DNA of 64,000 nucleotides from assembly GCA_023953835.1 (NCBI GenBank), contig JAMLJB010000001.1, forward strand, positions 1,674,001 through 1,738,000, in the 5' to 3' direction. The notes under the pieces were generated by a model. It searched no databases and was not told the DNA's origin. It worked only from the letters and a program-made list of their open reading frames with translations. Source of the stretch: Rhizobiaceae bacterium (lineage in GTDB: Bacteria > Pseudomonadota > Alphaproteobacteria > Rhizobiales > Rhizobiaceae). Below, one piece after another: positions 27,624 to 40,068 of the stretch (its first letter is position 1; the number at the start of each line of letters is the position of its first letter). The translations under genes were made by a program, and so were the position numbers.

Positions 27624-28918
27624 CAGGCTGCCCTGGCACTGCTGATCGCGCCGACCGGTTCTGCAACCAGCCGCTCGGCATCATGGCTGGTGATTCTCGC
27701 CGGAACGATCTCGCCCGGCGCGCCGGAACCGATTGCGGTCAGGGCGAAGCCTGCCGTCCGCCCGATGCCGTCGCGTTCGATCAGGATCGATTGCTCGGTG
27801 CCCACAAGGCTGCGCAGATGGCGCAGATAGGCTGCGTCTCCGGCTGCGCGCAGTCGCGCCGCGCGTTCCCTGATCGTCGCGCGATCCAACTGTGGCATGC
27901 GTGCGGCGGGCGTTCCCTTGCGCGGGGAGAACGGAAAGACATGCAGGTGCGTGAGGCCGCATTCTTCTACGATTCGCAGCGAATTTTCGAACATTGCCTC
28001 GGTCTCGGTCGGAAAGCCCGCGATGATGTCCGCACCGAAAACGATGTCTGGCCGCAGCTTTCGCACATCCTCGCAGAAGCGGATCGAGTCGTCGCGCAGG
28101 TGCCGTCGCTTCATCCGCTTGAGAATCATGTCGTCGCCTGCCTGCAGGGACAGGTGCAAATGCGGCATCAGCCGCGCCTCGCTGGCGAGCGCTTCCATCA
28201 GCAGGTCATCTGCTTCGATGGAATCGATGGACGACAGCCGCAGGCGGGCAAGGTCCGGCACCTGCCGCAGGATGGTCGTGACCAGCTTTCCAAGGCGCGG
28301 CGCGCCGGGCAGATCCGCGCCGTAGCTGGTGAGATCGACGCCGGACAGAACCACCTCGGCATAGCCGTTGTCCGTCAGCCGCTTGATCTGCTCGATCACC
28401 GCGCCCATCGGGACGGACCGTGAATTACCCCTGCCGTAAGGGATGATGCAGAAGGTACAGCGATGGTCGCAGCCGTTCTGGACCTGAACGAAGGCCCGCG
28501 CGCGGCCCTCGATGGCGTCCACCATATGCGAGGCCGTTTCGGTCACCGACATGATGTCGTTGACACGAACCTTCTCGGTGTCGTTGACGCCGAAATCCGG
28601 CAGGGCGCGATAGGAATTTGCCTTGAGCTTTTCCTCGTTGCCAAGCACAAGATCGACCTCGGCCATCTCGGCAAAGCTACCCGGCTCGGTCTGCGCGGCG
28701 CATCCTGTGACGATGATGCGGGCGCTGGGATTGTTGCGGCGCGCCTTGCGGATCGACTGCCGCGCCTGGCGCACGGCCTCGGCCGTGACGGCGCAGGTGT
28801 TGAATATGATCGCACCGTCACGCAGCGTGCCCAGACCGGCAGACTCCGCCTCACGCCGCATGACTTCCGACTCATAGGTGTTGAGCCGGCAGCCGAAGGT
28901 GACGATCTCGACCGCCAT
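27623..28918 (-). CDS. mtaB: tRNA t6A37 methylthiotransferase MtaB
   Basis: The 431-aa radical-SAM enzyme adds methylthio to t6A37 of tRNA. It has the UPF0004 domain (TFGCRLNTYESEVM) and the radical-SAM cluster CDHRCTFCIIPYGRG; CAVTAEAVRQ and TGCAAQTEP are cluster Cys regions. The ATG overlaps the dapF stop by one base, and its own stop touches ftsY, so dapF-mtaB-ftsY are coupled. Confidence 0.93.
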   Translation of the reverse strand: MAVEIVTFGCRLNTYESEVMRREAESAGLGTLRDGAIIFNTCAVTAEAVRQARQSIRKARRNNPSARIIVTGCAAQTEPGSFAEMAEVDLVLGNEEKLKANSYRALPDFGVNDTEKVRVNDIMSVTETASHMVDAIEGRARAFVQVQNGCDHRCTFCIIPYGRGNSRSVPMGAVIEQIKRLTDNGYAEVVLSGVDLTSYGADLPGAPRLGKLVTTILRQVPDLARLRLSSIDSIEADDLLMEALASEARLMPHLHLSLQAGDDMILKRMKRRHLRDDSIRFCEDVRKLRPDIVFGADIIAGFPTETEAMFENSLRIVEECGLTHLHVFPFSPRKGTPAARMPQLDRATIRERAARLRAAGDAAYLRHLRSLVGTEQSILIERDGIGRTAGFALTAIGSGAPGEIVPARITSHDAERLVAEPVGAISSARAA

Positions 28919-29799
28919 CAGGCCGCGCTTTCCTTGTCCCGGGTCCATGCCCCGGTAGCGGGATCGAACGTACCGGAAAACTCCCATTCGGCAGGTCCGG
29001 TCATGACCACGTGATCGTCACTGCGCCATTCGATGTGCAGCAGGCCGCCGGGCACGGTGATGTCCACATTGCGCCCGGTGCGCCCGGTGCGGGCCGCCGA
29101 AACGGCGGCGGCGCAGGCGGCGGAGCCGCAGGCGCGCGTCAGGCCCGCGCCGCGCTCCCAGGTCCGCATCGCCAGGCTTTCCGGGCTGGTGACCTCGGCG
29201 ATGGTGATGTTGGCGCGTTCGGGGAAGATCGGATGATGTTCGAGCATCGGGCCGAAGCGATCCAGCTCATAGGACCAGACTTCCTTGTCCACCCAGAAAA
29301 TCGCGTGCGGATTTCCCATCGAGACCACTGATGGGGAATGCAGCACGGGGGCGTCGATCGGCCCGATCTGCAACTCGATCATGCGTGTGTCGCGAAACTC
29401 CTCCGACAGGGGGATGTCCTGCCAGCCGAAGCGCGGCTTGCCCATATCGACCGAAATCAGCCCGTTTCCATGTTCCTCAGCGGTCAGGATTCCGGCGATT
29501 GTCTCGAAGGTGAATTCGCGCCTGCCCGTTTCCGCCGACAGCGCCTGCACCACGCAGCGCATGCCGTTGCCGCAGGCCTGCGCCATCGATCCATCGGAGT
29601 TGATGATTTCGATATAGTTGGCGGTGCCCGGCGTGCGCGCGTCGTGGATCGCCATGATCTGGTCGAATCGTGTCGCCGGATCGGCGTTGAGCGCCACGGC
29701 GGCCTCGGGGGCTACGCGGTCCACGCGGCCGCGCATGTCAGCAACGATGATTTCGTTGCCGAGCCCATTCATCTTGGCGAATTGCGCAACCTTGGCCAT
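28918..29799 (-). CDS. dapF: Diaminopimelate epimerase
   Basis: The 293-aa enzyme converts LL- to meso-diaminopimelate for lysine and peptidoglycan. Catalytic Cys are in ACGNGMRC and RACGSAACA; start NGLGNEIIV is typical. I chose ATG 29799 by family alignment; the open frame reaches 29934. It heads the dapF-mtaB-ftsY-ispZ group. Confidence 0.95.
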   Translation of the reverse strand: MAKVAQFAKMNGLGNEIIVADMRGRVDRVAPEAAVALNADPATRFDQIMAIHDARTPGTANYIEIINSDGSMAQACGNGMRCVVQALSAETGRREFTFETIAGILTAEEHGNGLISVDMGKPRFGWQDIPLSEEFRDTRMIELQIGPIDAPVLHSPSVVSMGNPHAIFWVDKEVWSYELDRFGPMLEHHPIFPERANITIAEVTSPESLAMRTWERGAGLTRACGSAACAAAVSAARTGRTGRNVDITVPGGLLHIEWRSDDHVVMTGPAEWEFSGTFDPATGAWTRDKESAA

Positions 29800-30040
29800 C
29801 GCGCGCGAGAATCCCATCTGTTTGCGGGCTATATGGCGGAATTGGCGCGCAATTACCAGTGTCGGGCAAAGCGGGGGCAACCCATGGTTTCGATCCCCGA
29901 TTCCGGCGCTGTGAGTGGCGAGGCATATTTGCAACAGTTTTGCCCTGAAAATGCTTTCTTAACCATGGACGGTTGAAATCATGGAGCTTTCTTCGTTTTG
30001 GAACGTCGTGCGGAACAGAGCGGCGGTTGGAGGTTTTGGA

Positions 30041-30565
30041 ATGACGTTCTCTAAATCGACAGTGATAGCGTTCATCGTGTGTTCGACCTCGCTGGCGGGG
30101 TGCCAGAGTTCCCGGATGGGCTCGATGGGCGGCCAGCCCGAGCCTCTGCCTGCGGCTCCTTCCGGAACCGTAACCAGCGGTCAGTTGCCGCCTCCCGCTG
30201 CCCCCGGTGCTTTCCCCGAAGCGCCGCAGAACCCGCAGGTCGCCGCAGCGACTGCCGGACCGGCGACGCCGCCCGCCAATGCTCCCGACATCACGAAGAA
30301 CAGCATGCTCGGTTCATGGAACACCAGCGTGGGCGGATCGAGCTGCCAGGTGTTCCTGTCGCTTACCAAGTTCGGCAATGCGTCGCGCGGCGGTTCGCGC
30401 GGCTGCTCCGGCGACATGCAGCGGATGCGGAGCTGGGATGTGCAGGGCAAGCAGGTCGTCATGTATGACGAAACCGGGAACCAGCTCGCCACACTCTATT
30501 CGAGCGGCACCAACCGCTTCGACGGTCAGACGACCGGGGGGCAATCGGTAACGCTGAGCCGTTAG
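30041..30565 (+). CDS. omp19: Omp19-like outer membrane lipoprotein (protease inhibitor Inh fold)
   Basis: The 174-aa precursor has a lipoprotein signal with LAGC lipobox (CQSSRMGSM after cleavage), a Pro/Ala-rich linker (about 30-90), and a C-terminal domain (GSWNTSVGGSSCQVFLSLTKFGNASRGG to FDGQTTGGQSVTLSR). The ending matches Brucella Omp19 as I recall it, which is a protease inhibitor exposed to the host. ATG 30041 follows TTGGAGG; an upstream ATG at 29981 lacks a signal. Confidence 0.88.
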   Translation: MTFSKSTVIAFIVCSTSLAGCQSSRMGSMGGQPEPLPAAPSGTVTSGQLPPPAAPGAFPEAPQNPQVAAATAGPATPPANAPDITKNSMLGSWNTSVGGSSCQVFLSLTKFGNASRGGSRGCSGDMQRMRSWDVQGKQVVMYDETGNQLATLYSSGTNRFDGQTTGGQSVTLSR

Positions 30566-30589
30566 CGGCCGGCAAAGGGCGCGGGGCCC

Positions 30590-31801
30590 ATGCATCTACG
30601 CGATGGGCTGGAGCCTCACCAGACCGTTCTTCAACGGTATCGCCATCTCGTGGAGAACGGGACGGTCAAGCGCGATCCGGAGCAGGAGCGTGTCGCACGT
30701 GCGCTGGACAGGCTGATCGATGCAATCATCGCGCGGCGGCTGGCGACCAAGTCGAGCGCGCTCGGCTGGTTGTTTGCGCGCAAGCGCGAAACAAAGGAAC
30801 GCGTCAAGGGCCTGTATATCTTTGGCGGCGTCGGGCGCGGCAAGAGCATGTTGATGGACATGTTCTTTGAGCTGTTGCCGGTGCGGCGCAAGCGGCGCGT
30901 GCATTTCAACGATTTCATGGCGGATGTGCACGACCGCATCGCCAGGCACAGGCTGGCGCGCAAGGAGGGCACGGTCAAGGAGGACGACCCGATCCCGCCC
31001 GTCGCCAGGGCGCTGGCGGAACAGGCATGGGTGCTGTGCTTCGATGAATTCTCGGTCACTGACATAGCGGATGCGATGATATTGTCGCGGCTGTTTTCGG
31101 CCCTGTTTTCGGAAGGCGTGGTGCTGGTCGCAACCTCGAATGTCGCGCCGGAGAACCTGTATCGCGACGGCCTTAACAGGGGCCTTTTCCTGCCGTTCAT
31201 CGACACGCTGTCACGCAATGCGGAGATCGTGCCGCTGGACGGGCCGACCGACTACAGGATGGAAAAGCTCAACCGCATGTCGGTCTATCTGACGCCGCTT
31301 GGCCCGGAAACGGACAGCCAGATGGACGACATATGGGCGGCAATGACGGAAGGCGCACCGGAATCGGCGGAGAGCCTGACGATCAAGGGGCGGACGGTCA
31401 ATGTGCCGCGCGCGGCGGGTACATGCGCGCGATTCAATTTCGAGGACCTTTGTGAAAAGCCGCTGGCGGCGCGGGAATATCTGGCGATCATCGCTCGCTA
31501 CGATACGGTTTTCGTGGATCGCGTGCCGATCCTCGATCCGACGCGCCGCAATGCCACCAAGCGTTTCATCCTGCTCGTGGACACGCTCTACGACCGCAAG
31601 GTGCGCGCGGTGATGAGTGCGGAAGCCGCGCCGGAAAAGCTCTATGCAGGGCGACCCGGCACAACGGAGGCATTCGAGTTCGACCGCACCCTCTCGCGGC
31701 TGATTGAAATGCAAAGCAGGGAATGGCTGGACGCCTTCGACCAACGCAAAACCGGGCATGCGGCATCCGATCCGGTGACGGTTTCACGCGAGCAATTGTG
31801 A
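30590..31801 (+). CDS. zapE: AFG1-family ATPase ZapE
   Basis: The 403-aa P-loop ATPase has Walker A GGVGRGKSM and Walker B WVLCFDEFSVTDIADAM, plus FNDFMADVH and SNVAPENLYRDGLNR. ZapE acts in division under stress in E. coli, and homologues serve in membrane protein quality control. It is transcribed toward mdh and may share the operon; 228 bases and a promoter candidate separate them. Confidence 0.93.
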   Translation: MHLRDGLEPHQTVLQRYRHLVENGTVKRDPEQERVARALDRLIDAIIARRLATKSSALGWLFARKRETKERVKGLYIFGGVGRGKSMLMDMFFELLPVRRKRRVHFNDFMADVHDRIARHRLARKEGTVKEDDPIPPVARALAEQAWVLCFDEFSVTDIADAMILSRLFSALFSEGVVLVATSNVAPENLYRDGLNRGLFLPFIDTLSRNAEIVPLDGPTDYRMEKLNRMSVYLTPLGPETDSQMDDIWAAMTEGAPESAESLTIKGRTVNVPRAAGTCARFNFEDLCEKPLAAREYLAIIARYDTVFVDRVPILDPTRRNATKRFILLVDTLYDRKVRAVMSAEAAPEKLYAGRPGTTEAFEFDRTLSRLIEMQSREWLDAFDQRKTGHAASDPVTVSREQL

Positions 31802-31838
31802 GCCAGAGTTAATTTTTGCCTTCATAAAGTGCAAAATT

Positions 31839-31867
31839 TTGACGTTTACGTAAATCCAAAGCAATCT
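31839..31867 (+). promoter_or_regulatory. Candidate promoter of the mdh-suc operon
   Basis: TTGACG (31839-31844), 17-base spacer and CAATCT (31862-31867) lie in an AT-rich stretch 160 bases before mdh. Rhizobial housekeeping promoters resemble CTTGAC-N17-CTATAT. The -10 is weak, so this is a suggestion only. Confidence 0.4.
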
Positions 31868-31921
31868 AAACGATTGAAAATATTGGAGGCAAAATAATCG
31901 TTTGAATTTTTTTGCCGGTGA

Positions 31922-32992
<1,071 letters not shown>

Positions 32993-33026
32993 GCCGAAGC
33001 CCAGCGAGCAATTCGGGAGCCAGCGA

Positions 33027-34220
33027 ATGAACATCCACGAATATCAGGCAAAGCAGCTTCTCAAGGGCTTCGGACTTCCCGTCGCGGAAGGCGTTCCGGT
33101 CCTCAAGGCAAGTGAAGGTGAGGCCGCGGCGAAAGCGTTGCCCGGGCCGCTTTTCGTGGTCAAGAGCCAGATCCATGCGGGCGGTCGCGGCAAGGGCAAG
33201 TTCAAGGAACTCGGTCCCGATGCCAAAGGCGGCGTGCGGCTCGCCAAGACGATCGAAGAGGTGGTTGAGAACGTCAAGGAGATGTTCGGCAACACGCTCG
33301 TGACCAAGCAGACCGGACCGGCAGGCAAGCAGGTCAACCGCCTCTATATCGAGGACGGCGCGGACATCGATCGCGAACTCTATCTGTCGCTGCTGGTTGA
33401 TCGTTCGGTCGGGCGCGTTGCGTTCGTCGTATCGACCGAAGGCGGCATGGACATCGAGACGGTCGCGCACGACACGCCGGAGAAGATCGTCACGGTGGAT
33501 ATCGACCCGGAGAAGGGTGTCACCGAAGCCGATGTGAAGAAGCTCAACGAGGCGCTCAAGCTGACCGGCGATGCGGCCAGGGACGGCGGCTTGGTGTTCC
33601 CGGCGCTTTACAAGGCGTTTTTCGACACCGATATGAGCCTGCTCGAGGTAAACCCGCTGATTGTCATGAAGAGCGGACGCCTCCGGCTTCTGGACGCCAA
33701 AGTGTCGTTCGACAACAACGCATTGTTCCGTCATCCCGATGTCGTCGCGCTGCGCGATACGAGCGAGGAAGACGCGAAGGAAATCGAGGCGTCGAAATAC
33801 GATCTCGCCTATGTGGCGCTCGATGGAAACATCGGCTGCATGGTGAACGGAGCGGGCCTTGCCATGGCGACCATGGACATCATCAAGCTCTACGGCGCGG
33901 AACCGGCCAACTTTCTCGATGTCGGCGGCGGCGCGTCAAAGGAAAAGGTCACCGCTGCGTTCAAGATCATCACGGCCGATCCGGCGGTGAAGGGCATACT
34001 TGTCAATATTTTCGGCGGCATCATGAAATGCGACATCATCGCCGAAGGCGTGGTCGCGGCAGTGAAGGAAGTGGGCCTCAAGGTGCCGCTCGTGGTGCGT
34101 CTCGAAGGAACCAACGTCGATCTCGGAAAGAAGATCCTCCGCGAATCCGGCCTCAACGTCACCCCTGCGGATGATCTGGACGATGCGGCTAAGAAGATCG
34201 TCGCCGCGGTCAAGGGCTGA
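33027..34220 (+). CDS. sucC: Succinyl-CoA ligase beta subunit
   Basis: The 397-aa ATP-grasp subunit starts [34 protein letters not shown] and LEVNPLIV are typical, and [10 protein letters not shown] binds phosphate. With SucD it makes succinate and ATP (or GTP) from succinyl-CoA. GGAG lies 9 bases before the start. sucD follows after 90 bases. Confidence 0.97.
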   Translation: MNIHEYQAKQLLKGFGLPVAEGVPVLKASEGEAAAKALPGPLFVVKSQIHAGGRGKGKFKELGPDAKGGVRLAKTIEEVVENVKEMFGNTLVTKQTGPAGKQVNRLYIEDGADIDRELYLSLLVDRSVGRVAFVVSTEGGMDIETVAHDTPEKIVTVDIDPEKGVTEADVKKLNEALKLTGDAARDGGLVFPALYKAFFDTDMSLLEVNPLIVMKSGRLRLLDAKVSFDNNALFRHPDVVALRDTSEEDAKEIEASKYDLAYVALDGNIGCMVNGAGLAMATMDIIKLYGAEPANFLDVGGGASKEKVTAAFKIITADPAVKGILVNIFGGIMKCDIIAEGVVAAVKEVGLKVPLVVRLEGTNVDLGKKILRESGLNVTPADDLDDAAKKIVAAVKG

Positions 34221-34310
34221 GCGCGGCGTGCGTTTCAAGGACAGCAAATGGCGCGAAGTTGAACTGCGCGCCGAACAAAAATCAAGAAACTGACGGGGGT
34301 CCCGTTCGAC

Positions 34311-35213
34311 ATGTCAATTCTCGTCGACAAGAACACCAAGGTTATCGTGCAGGGACTGACCGGCAAAACCGGCACGTTCCATACCGAACAGGCGCTCGCC
34401 TATCACGGCACCAAAATGGTCGCCGGCGTGCATCCGAGCAAAGGCGGGGAAACCTGGACCGGCGCCAAGGGTGAATCGCTGCCGATCTATGCGAGTGTGG
34501 CTGAAGCCAAGGACGCCACCGGCGCGAACGCCTCGGTGATTTATGTTCCCCCGGCAGGCGCGGGCGCGGCCATTATAGAGGCAATCGATGCGGAAGTGCC
34601 GTTCATCGTCTGCATCACGGAGGGCATTCCGGTGCTCGACATGGTGAAGGTAAAAGCGCGGCTCGATCGTTCAAAGTCGCGGCTGCTCGGGCCGAACTGC
34701 CCCGGCATCCTGACGCCGAATGAATGCAAGATCGGCATCATGCCCGGCAACATCTTCCGCAAGGGTTCGGTGGGTGTTGTTTCGCGTTCTGGAACACTTA
34801 CCTATGAAGCGGTGTTTCAGACCACGAATGCCGGCCTTGGCCAGACGACGGCTGTCGGCATCGGTGGTGATCCCGTCAAGGGCACGGAGTTCATCGATGT
34901 GCTGGAGATGTTCCTTGCCGACGATTCAACAGAGTCAATCATCATGATCGGTGAAATCGGCGGTTCGGCCGAAGAAGATGCCGCGCAGTTCCTGCGCGAC
35001 GAAGCAAAGCGCGGGCGCAGGAAGCCGATGGCCGGCTTCATCGCGGGTCGCACCGCTCCTCCCGGACGCACGATGGGTCACGCTGGCGCGGTGATCTCCG
35101 GCGGCAAGGGCGGCGCGGAAGACAAGATCGCAGCGATGGAGGCGGCGGGCATTCGTGTTTCGCCGTCGCCGGCACGCCTCGGCACCACGCTCGTCGAGGC
35201 AATCAAAGGGTGA
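34311..35213 (+). CDS. sucD: Succinyl-CoA ligase alpha subunit
   Basis: The 300-aa subunit starts [21 protein letters not shown] and has the phosphohistidine segment [17 protein letters not shown] and [12 protein letters not shown]. It binds CoA and pairs with SucC. The 90-base gap from sucC holds no gene. Confidence 0.97.
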   Translation: MSILVDKNTKVIVQGLTGKTGTFHTEQALAYHGTKMVAGVHPSKGGETWTGAKGESLPIYASVAEAKDATGANASVIYVPPAGAGAAIIEAIDAEVPFIVCITEGIPVLDMVKVKARLDRSKSRLLGPNCPGILTPNECKIGIMPGNIFRKGSVGVVSRSGTLTYEAVFQTTNAGLGQTTAVGIGGDPVKGTEFIDVLEMFLADDSTESIIMIGEIGGSAEEDAAQFLRDEAKRGRRKPMAGFIAGRTAPPGRTMGHAGAVISGGKGGAEDKIAAMEAAGIRVSPSPARLGTTLVEAIKG

Positions 35214-35327
35214 GGAACCGTCCGTTCGCGGACAGAATTCGGCCGCAAGCGGCCTTTGGAAATAGCGCCCGCAGCTTTGCCGCGGGCGCAGGATCAAGGA
35301 GACGAAGCAAGCGCTTCGTTAGGGAAG

Positions 35328-38315
35328 ATGGCACGCAACGATCAGGCCAACGACCGGCTTTCCGTCACTTCATTCCTGTATGGCGGAAATGCCGACTATA
35401 TCGAGGCATTGCAGGCTGCATATGAAGACGATCCGGCATCCGTGGACCCGGAATGGCAGGAATTCTTCGGTGCGCTGAAAGACAATCCGGCCGATGTGAA
35501 GAAGAGCGCGGAGGGCGCGTCCTGGGCAAAGCCCGGCTGGCCACTCCTGGCCAATGGTGAGCTTGTTTCGGCGCTCGACGGCAATTGGGGCCTTGTCGAA
35601 AAGCACATTGAAAAGAAGGTTCGCGAGAAGAGCGCGGCCAACGGCGCAGCGGTTTCCGAAGCCGATGTCATGCAGGCGACGCGCGATTCGGTGCGCGCGA
35701 TCATGATGATCCGCGCCTTCCGCATGCGCGGGCATCTCCACGCCAAGCTCGATCCGCTCGGCATCGCACAACCCATCGAGGACTACAACGAGCTTTCGCC
35801 CAGCGCCTATGGCTTCACCGAGGCCGACTACAAGCGACGCATCTTCATCGACAACGTGTTGGGGCTGGAATACGCGACCATACCCGAAATGCTCGAAATC
35901 CTGAACCGCACCTATTGCTCGACGCTCGGTGTGGAATTCATGCACATTTCCGACCCCGAGGAAAAGGCCTGGCTTCAGGAGCGCATCGAGGGCGCGGACA
36001 AGGAAATCCGCTTCACGAAGGAAGGCAAGAGGGCCATTCTCCAGAAGCTCATCGAAGCGGAAGGCTTCGAGCAGTTCATCGACGTCAAGTACAAGGGAAC
36101 CAAGCGCTTCGGCCTGGATGGCGGGGAGTCCCTGATCCCGGCACTGGAACAGATACTCAAGCGCGGCGGAGCGCTCGGCCTCAAGGAGGTCGTGCTCGGC
36201 ATGGCGCATCGTGGCCGCCTCAACGTCCTGTCTCAGGTGATGGCCAAGCCGCATCGCGCGATCTTTCACGAATTCAAGGGCGGTTCCTATGCGCCTGATG
36301 AGGTGGAAGGCTCCGGCGACGTGAAATACCATCTCGGCGCGTCCTCGGACCGCGAGTTCGACGGCAACAAGGTGCATCTGTCGCTGACCGCAAACCCGTC
36401 GCATCTTGAAATCGTCGACCCGGTGGTGATGGGCAAGGCGCGCGCCAAGCAGGACCAGCTCGCAGGGCGCGAGCGCGGCGAAATCGTGCCGATGGAAGAG
36501 CGTTCGAAGGTGATGCCGCTCCTGCTGCACGGCGATGCCGCTTTTGCCGGCCAGGGCGTCATTTCGGAAATACTCGGGCTGTCGGGCCTGCGTGGCCATC
36601 GCGTCGCGGGCACGCTGCATTTCATCATCAACAACCAGATCGGGTTTACGACCAACCCGCGCTTCTCGCGTTCGTCGCCCTATCCGAGCGACGTCGCCAA
36701 GATGATCGAGGCGCCGATTTTCCACGTCAATGGCGACGATCCGGAAGCCGTCGTCCATGCCGCGAAGGTGGCGACCGAGTTCCGCATGAAGTTCCACAAG
36801 CCGGTGGTCGTGGACATGTTCTGCTATCGCCGGTTCGGTCATAACGAGGGTGACGAGCCGGCCTTCACGCAGCCGATCATGTACCGCACCATCCGCACCC
36901 ATAAGACGACGGTGCAGATCTACGGTGAAAAGCTGATCGGCGAAGGGCTGATCACGCGCGACGAATTCGAGAAGATGAAGGCCGACTGGCGCGCGCATCT
37001 GGAAGCCGAGTGGGAAGCCGGGCAGGCGTACAAGCCGAACAAGGCCGACTGGCTGGACGGTGCGTGGTCGGGCCTGCGCTCAGCCGACCAGCAGGACGAG
37101 TTGCGGCGCGGCAAGACGGCGGTGCCGGTCAAGACGCTCAAGGAGATCGGCAAGAAGCTGACCGAAGTTCCGAAGGGCTTCGAGGTCCACAAGACCATTG
37201 GGCGCTTCCTCGACAATCGCCGCCAGGCAATCGAGACCGGCGAGGGTATCGACTGGGCAACGGCGGAATCGCTGGCGTTCGGCTCGATCCTGCTCGACGG
37301 GAACCCGATCCGCCTTTCGGGTCAGGATTCGGAGCGCGGCACATTCTCCCAGCGTCATTCCGTGCTGTACGACCAGCGCGACGAGAACCGCTATATTCCG
37401 TTGAACAACCTCTCCCCGGCGCAGGCGGGCTATGAAGTCATCAACTCGATGCTCTCGGAAGAGGCGGTCCTCGGCTTTGAATATGGCTACTCGCTGGCCG
37501 AACCGAAGGCGCTGACGCTTTGGGAAGCGCAGTTCGGCGATTTCGCCAATGGCGCGCAGGTCGTGTTCGACCAGTTCATCTCATCGGGCGAGCGCAAGTG
37601 GCTGCGCATGTCGGGCCTGGTCTGCCTTCTGCCGCACGGCTATGAAGGGCAGGGACCGGAGCACTCTTCCGCGAGGCTGGAACGCTTCCTGCAACTTTGC
37701 GCGGAAGACAACATGCAGGTGGCTTATTGTTCGACGCCGGCAAACTACTTCCACATCCTGCGCCGTCAGTTGAAGCGCGATTTCCGCAAGCCGCTGATCC
37801 TGATGACGCCGAAGTCGCTGCTGCGCCACAAGCGTGCCGTGTCGACGCTGGCCGAGCTTTCGGGCGAAAGCTCGTTCCATCGCCTGTTGTGGGACGATGC
37901 CCAGATGCTGCCAGGCCAGAAGATCAAGCTGGTCAAGGACTCGAAGATCCGCCGCGTCGTGCTTTGCACCGGCAAGGTCTATTACGATCTCTATGAAGAG
38001 CGCGAGAAGCGCGGCATCAACGATGTCTACCTGTTGCGTGTCGAGCAGCTCTATCCCTTCCCTGCCAAAGCACTGATCACGGAGCTTTCGCGATTCCGCG
38101 GTGCGCAGATGTACTGGTGCCAGGAAGAGCCGAAGAACATGGGCGCGTGGTCGTTCATAGATCCCTACCTCGAGTGGGTGCTGGCGCATATCGAGGCCAA
38201 GTACCAGCGCGTGCAATATGCGGGCCGCCCGGCGGCTGCTTCGCCCGCGACCGGGCTGATGTCGAAGCACCTCGCTCAGCTCCAGGCGTTTCTTGACGAC
38301 GCGCTCGGCGAATAA
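35328..38315 (+). CDS. sucA: 2-oxoglutarate dehydrogenase E1
   Basis: The 995-aa thiamine-diphosphate enzyme decarboxylates 2-oxoglutarate. Seen: [15 protein letters not shown] at the start, [28 protein letters not shown], and [16 protein letters not shown]. Length is usual for rhizobia. ATG 35328 follows AGGGA closely; an in-frame ATG at 35256 adds non-family sequence. Long antisense frames cover this gene but have no support. Confidence 0.97.
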   Translation: MARNDQANDRLSVTSFLYGGNADYIEALQAAYEDDPASVDPEWQEFFGALKDNPADVKKSAEGASWAKPGWPLLANGELVSALDGNWGLVEKHIEKKVREKSAANGAAVSEADVMQATRDSVRAIMMIRAFRMRGHLHAKLDPLGIAQPIEDYNELSPSAYGFTEADYKRRIFIDNVLGLEYATIPEMLEILNRTYCSTLGVEFMHISDPEEKAWLQERIEGADKEIRFTKEGKRAILQKLIEAEGFEQFIDVKYKGTKRFGLDGGESLIPALEQILKRGGALGLKEVVLGMAHRGRLNVLSQVMAKPHRAIFHEFKGGSYAPDEVEGSGDVKYHLGASSDREFDGNKVHLSLTANPSHLEIVDPVVMGKARAKQDQLAGRERGEIVPMEERSKVMPLLLHGDAAFAGQGVISEILGLSGLRGHRVAGTLHFIINNQIGFTTNPRFSRSSPYPSDVAKMIEAPIFHVNGDDPEAVVHAAKVATEFRMKFHKPVVVDMFCYRRFGHNEGDEPAFTQPIMYRTIRTHKTTVQIYGEKLIGEGLITRDEFEKMKADWRAHLEAEWEAGQAYKPNKADWLDGAWSGLRSADQQDELRRGKTAVPVKTLKEIGKKLTEVPKGFEVHKTIGRFLDNRRQAIETGEGIDWATAESLAFGSILLDGNPIRLSGQDSERGTFSQRHSVLYDQRDENRYIPLNNLSPAQAGYEVINSMLSEEAVLGFEYGYSLAEPKALTLWEAQFGDFANGAQVVFDQFISSGERKWLRMSGLVCLLPHGYEGQGPEHSSARLERFLQLCAEDNMQVAYCSTPANYFHILRRQLKRDFRKPLILMTPKSLLRHKRAVSTLAELSGESSFHRLLWDDAQMLPGQKIKLVKDSKIRRVVLCTGKVYYDLYEEREKRGINDVYLLRVEQLYPFPAKALITELSRFRGAQMYWCQEEPKNMGAWSFIDPYLEWVLAHIEAKYQRVQYAGRPAAASPATGLMSKHLAQLQAFLDDALGE

Positions 38316-38349
38316 ACAGAACGAAATCGAAAAACGGACAGGAAACCCA

Positions 38350-39615
38350 ATGGCAACCGAAATCCGCGTTCCGACCCTCGGCGAATCCGTCAGCGAGGCG
38401 ACCGTCGGCAAGTGGTTCAAAAAGGTGGGTGAGGCGATTGCAGCCGACGAACCCTTGGTCGAGCTTGAAACGGACAAGGTCACGGTGGAGGTGCCCGCGC
38501 CTGCAGCCGGAACGCTTTCCGAGATTGCCGCGAACGAGGGTGAAACGGTTGGCCTCGGCGCATTGCTCGGTACGATAGGCGATGCGAAGGGCGGCGCGGC
38601 CAAGCCTGCCGAAGCAAAGAAATCCGACGCCGTGGCGCAGGCCGCTGGCGCTTCGGGTGCTGCGACCGTCAAGGAAGCCGAAGAAAAGACCGCGAAGATC
38701 GCCGGTGAAAGCCCGATCGAACAGAAGATGCCTCCTGCTCCTTCAGCCGCCAAGATCGCCGCCGAAGCAAATATTGCGACGGATCAGGTCCAGGGATCGG
38801 GCAAGCGCGGGCAGGTGTTGAAGGGCGACGTGCTCGACGCCATTGCGAAGGGCGCGCCCTCGCAGCCGAGCGAGGCTCCCGCTGCCGTGCGCGCGCCGTC
38901 GTCCGAGAGCGACGCCGCGCGCGAGGAGCGCGTGCGCATGCCGAAACTGCGCCAGACCATCGCGCGCCGGCTCAAGGAGGCGCAGAATGCCGCCGCCATG
39001 CTCACCACCTTCAACGAGGTGGACATGAAGGCCGTCATGGACCTGCGCTCGAAGTACAAGGATGTGTTCGAGAAGAAGCACGGCGTAAAGCTCGGCTTCA
39101 TGGGGTTCTTCACCAAGGCGGTGACGCATGCTTTGAAGGAAGTTCCGGCGGTGAATGCCGAGATCGACGGCACGGACATCATCTACAAGAATTATGCGCA
39201 TATCGGCGTCGCGGTCGGTACGGACAAAGGACTTGTCGTGCCGGTGGTGCGGGATGCGGACCGGATGTCAATCGCCGAGATCGAGAAGGAGATCGGTCGT
39301 CTCGGAATCGCCGCGCGTGACGGCAAGCTCTCCATCGCCGACATGCAGGGCGGCACCTTCACCATTTCCAATGGCGGTGTGTACGGCTCGCTCATGTCCA
39401 CGCCGATCCTCAACGCGCCGCAGTCCGGCATTCTCGGCATGCACAAAATTCAGGAGCGCCCGGTCGTTGTCGGCGGCCAGATCGTCATTCGGCCCATGAT
39501 GTATCTGGCGCTCAGCTACGATCACCGTATCGTGGACGGCAAGGAAGCTGTAACATTCCTTGTGCGCGTGAAGGAGAGCCTTGAGGATCCCGAACGCCTG
39601 GTGCTCGACCTCTAG
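38350..39615 (+). CDS. sucB: 2-oxoglutarate dehydrogenase E2, dihydrolipoyl succinyltransferase
   Basis: The 421-aa protein has one lipoyl domain ([15 protein letters not shown], lipoyl Lys near 43), an Ala-rich linker, the E1/E3-binding peripheral domain ([10 protein letters not shown]), and a catalytic C-terminal domain with [12 protein letters not shown]. It transfers succinyl to CoA. AGGAAA precedes ATG 38350. Confidence 0.97.
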   Translation: MATEIRVPTLGESVSEATVGKWFKKVGEAIAADEPLVELETDKVTVEVPAPAAGTLSEIAANEGETVGLGALLGTIGDAKGGAAKPAEAKKSDAVAQAAGASGAATVKEAEEKTAKIAGESPIEQKMPPAPSAAKIAAEANIATDQVQGSGKRGQVLKGDVLDAIAKGAPSQPSEAPAAVRAPSSESDAAREERVRMPKLRQTIARRLKEAQNAAAMLTTFNEVDMKAVMDLRSKYKDVFEKKHGVKLGFMGFFTKAVTHALKEVPAVNAEIDGTDIIYKNYAHIGVAVGTDKGLVVPVVRDADRMSIAEIEKEIGRLGIAARDGKLSIADMQGGTFTISNGGVYGSLMSTPILNAPQSGILGMHKIQERPVVVGGQIVIRPMMYLALSYDHRIVDGKEAVTFLVRVKESLEDPERLVLDL

Positions 39616-39659
39616 GCGGGTTCGTCCAGCGCGCGGTATCGACACCTGAGGAGGGGAAG

Positions 39660-40064
39660 ATGGAAACTGGCGTGCTGTCAACCGAACTCACATATCTTGC
39701 GTGGAGTGTGGTGCTGCTTGTGGTGCATATCGTCGTGCAGGCGCTTTTCCTCACCAAGGATGGCGGTCTTGCTCATACGGTGGGCGCAAGGGATGGCGAT
39801 GCGCCGCTGTCGGTCGTCACCGACCGGCTTACGCGGGCGCTGCGCAATTTCCTCGAAACCTATGGCGCGTTCATCGCATTGGCGCTGGCGTTGCAGGTCA
39901 CGGGCAAGACGGGCGGGATCGGTGCGATTGGAGCCGCGCTGTGGTTCTGGGCGCGCGTCGTCTACGTCCCGGCCTATGCGCTCGGCATTCCGTACCTTCG
40001 GTCGCTGGTCTGGGGCGTTGCGCTGGTCGGCCTGTTGATGATGCTCTTCCGGCTGCTGGGGTGA
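39660..40064 (+). CDS. MAPEG-family membrane protein
   Basis: The 134-aa protein has about four membrane segments and the MAPEG signature RLTRALRNFLETYGAFIALAL and ARVVYVPAYALGIPYLR. MAPEG proteins include glutathione-dependent transferases or peroxidases; the reaction here is unknown. It lies inside the TCA operon, 44 bases after sucB, with AGGAGGGGAAG before the ATG. Confidence 0.88.
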   Translation: METGVLSTELTYLAWSVVLLVVHIVVQALFLTKDGGLAHTVGARDGDAPLSVVTDRLTRALRNFLETYGAFIALALALQVTGKTGGIGAIGAALWFWARVVYVPAYALGIPYLRSLVWGVALVGLLMMLFRLLG

Positions 40065-40068
40065 TGGT

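Noticed and set aside
35370..36998. Minus-strand 542-aa frame
   Set aside because: It is the shadow of sucA in the opposite strand, with no family motif.
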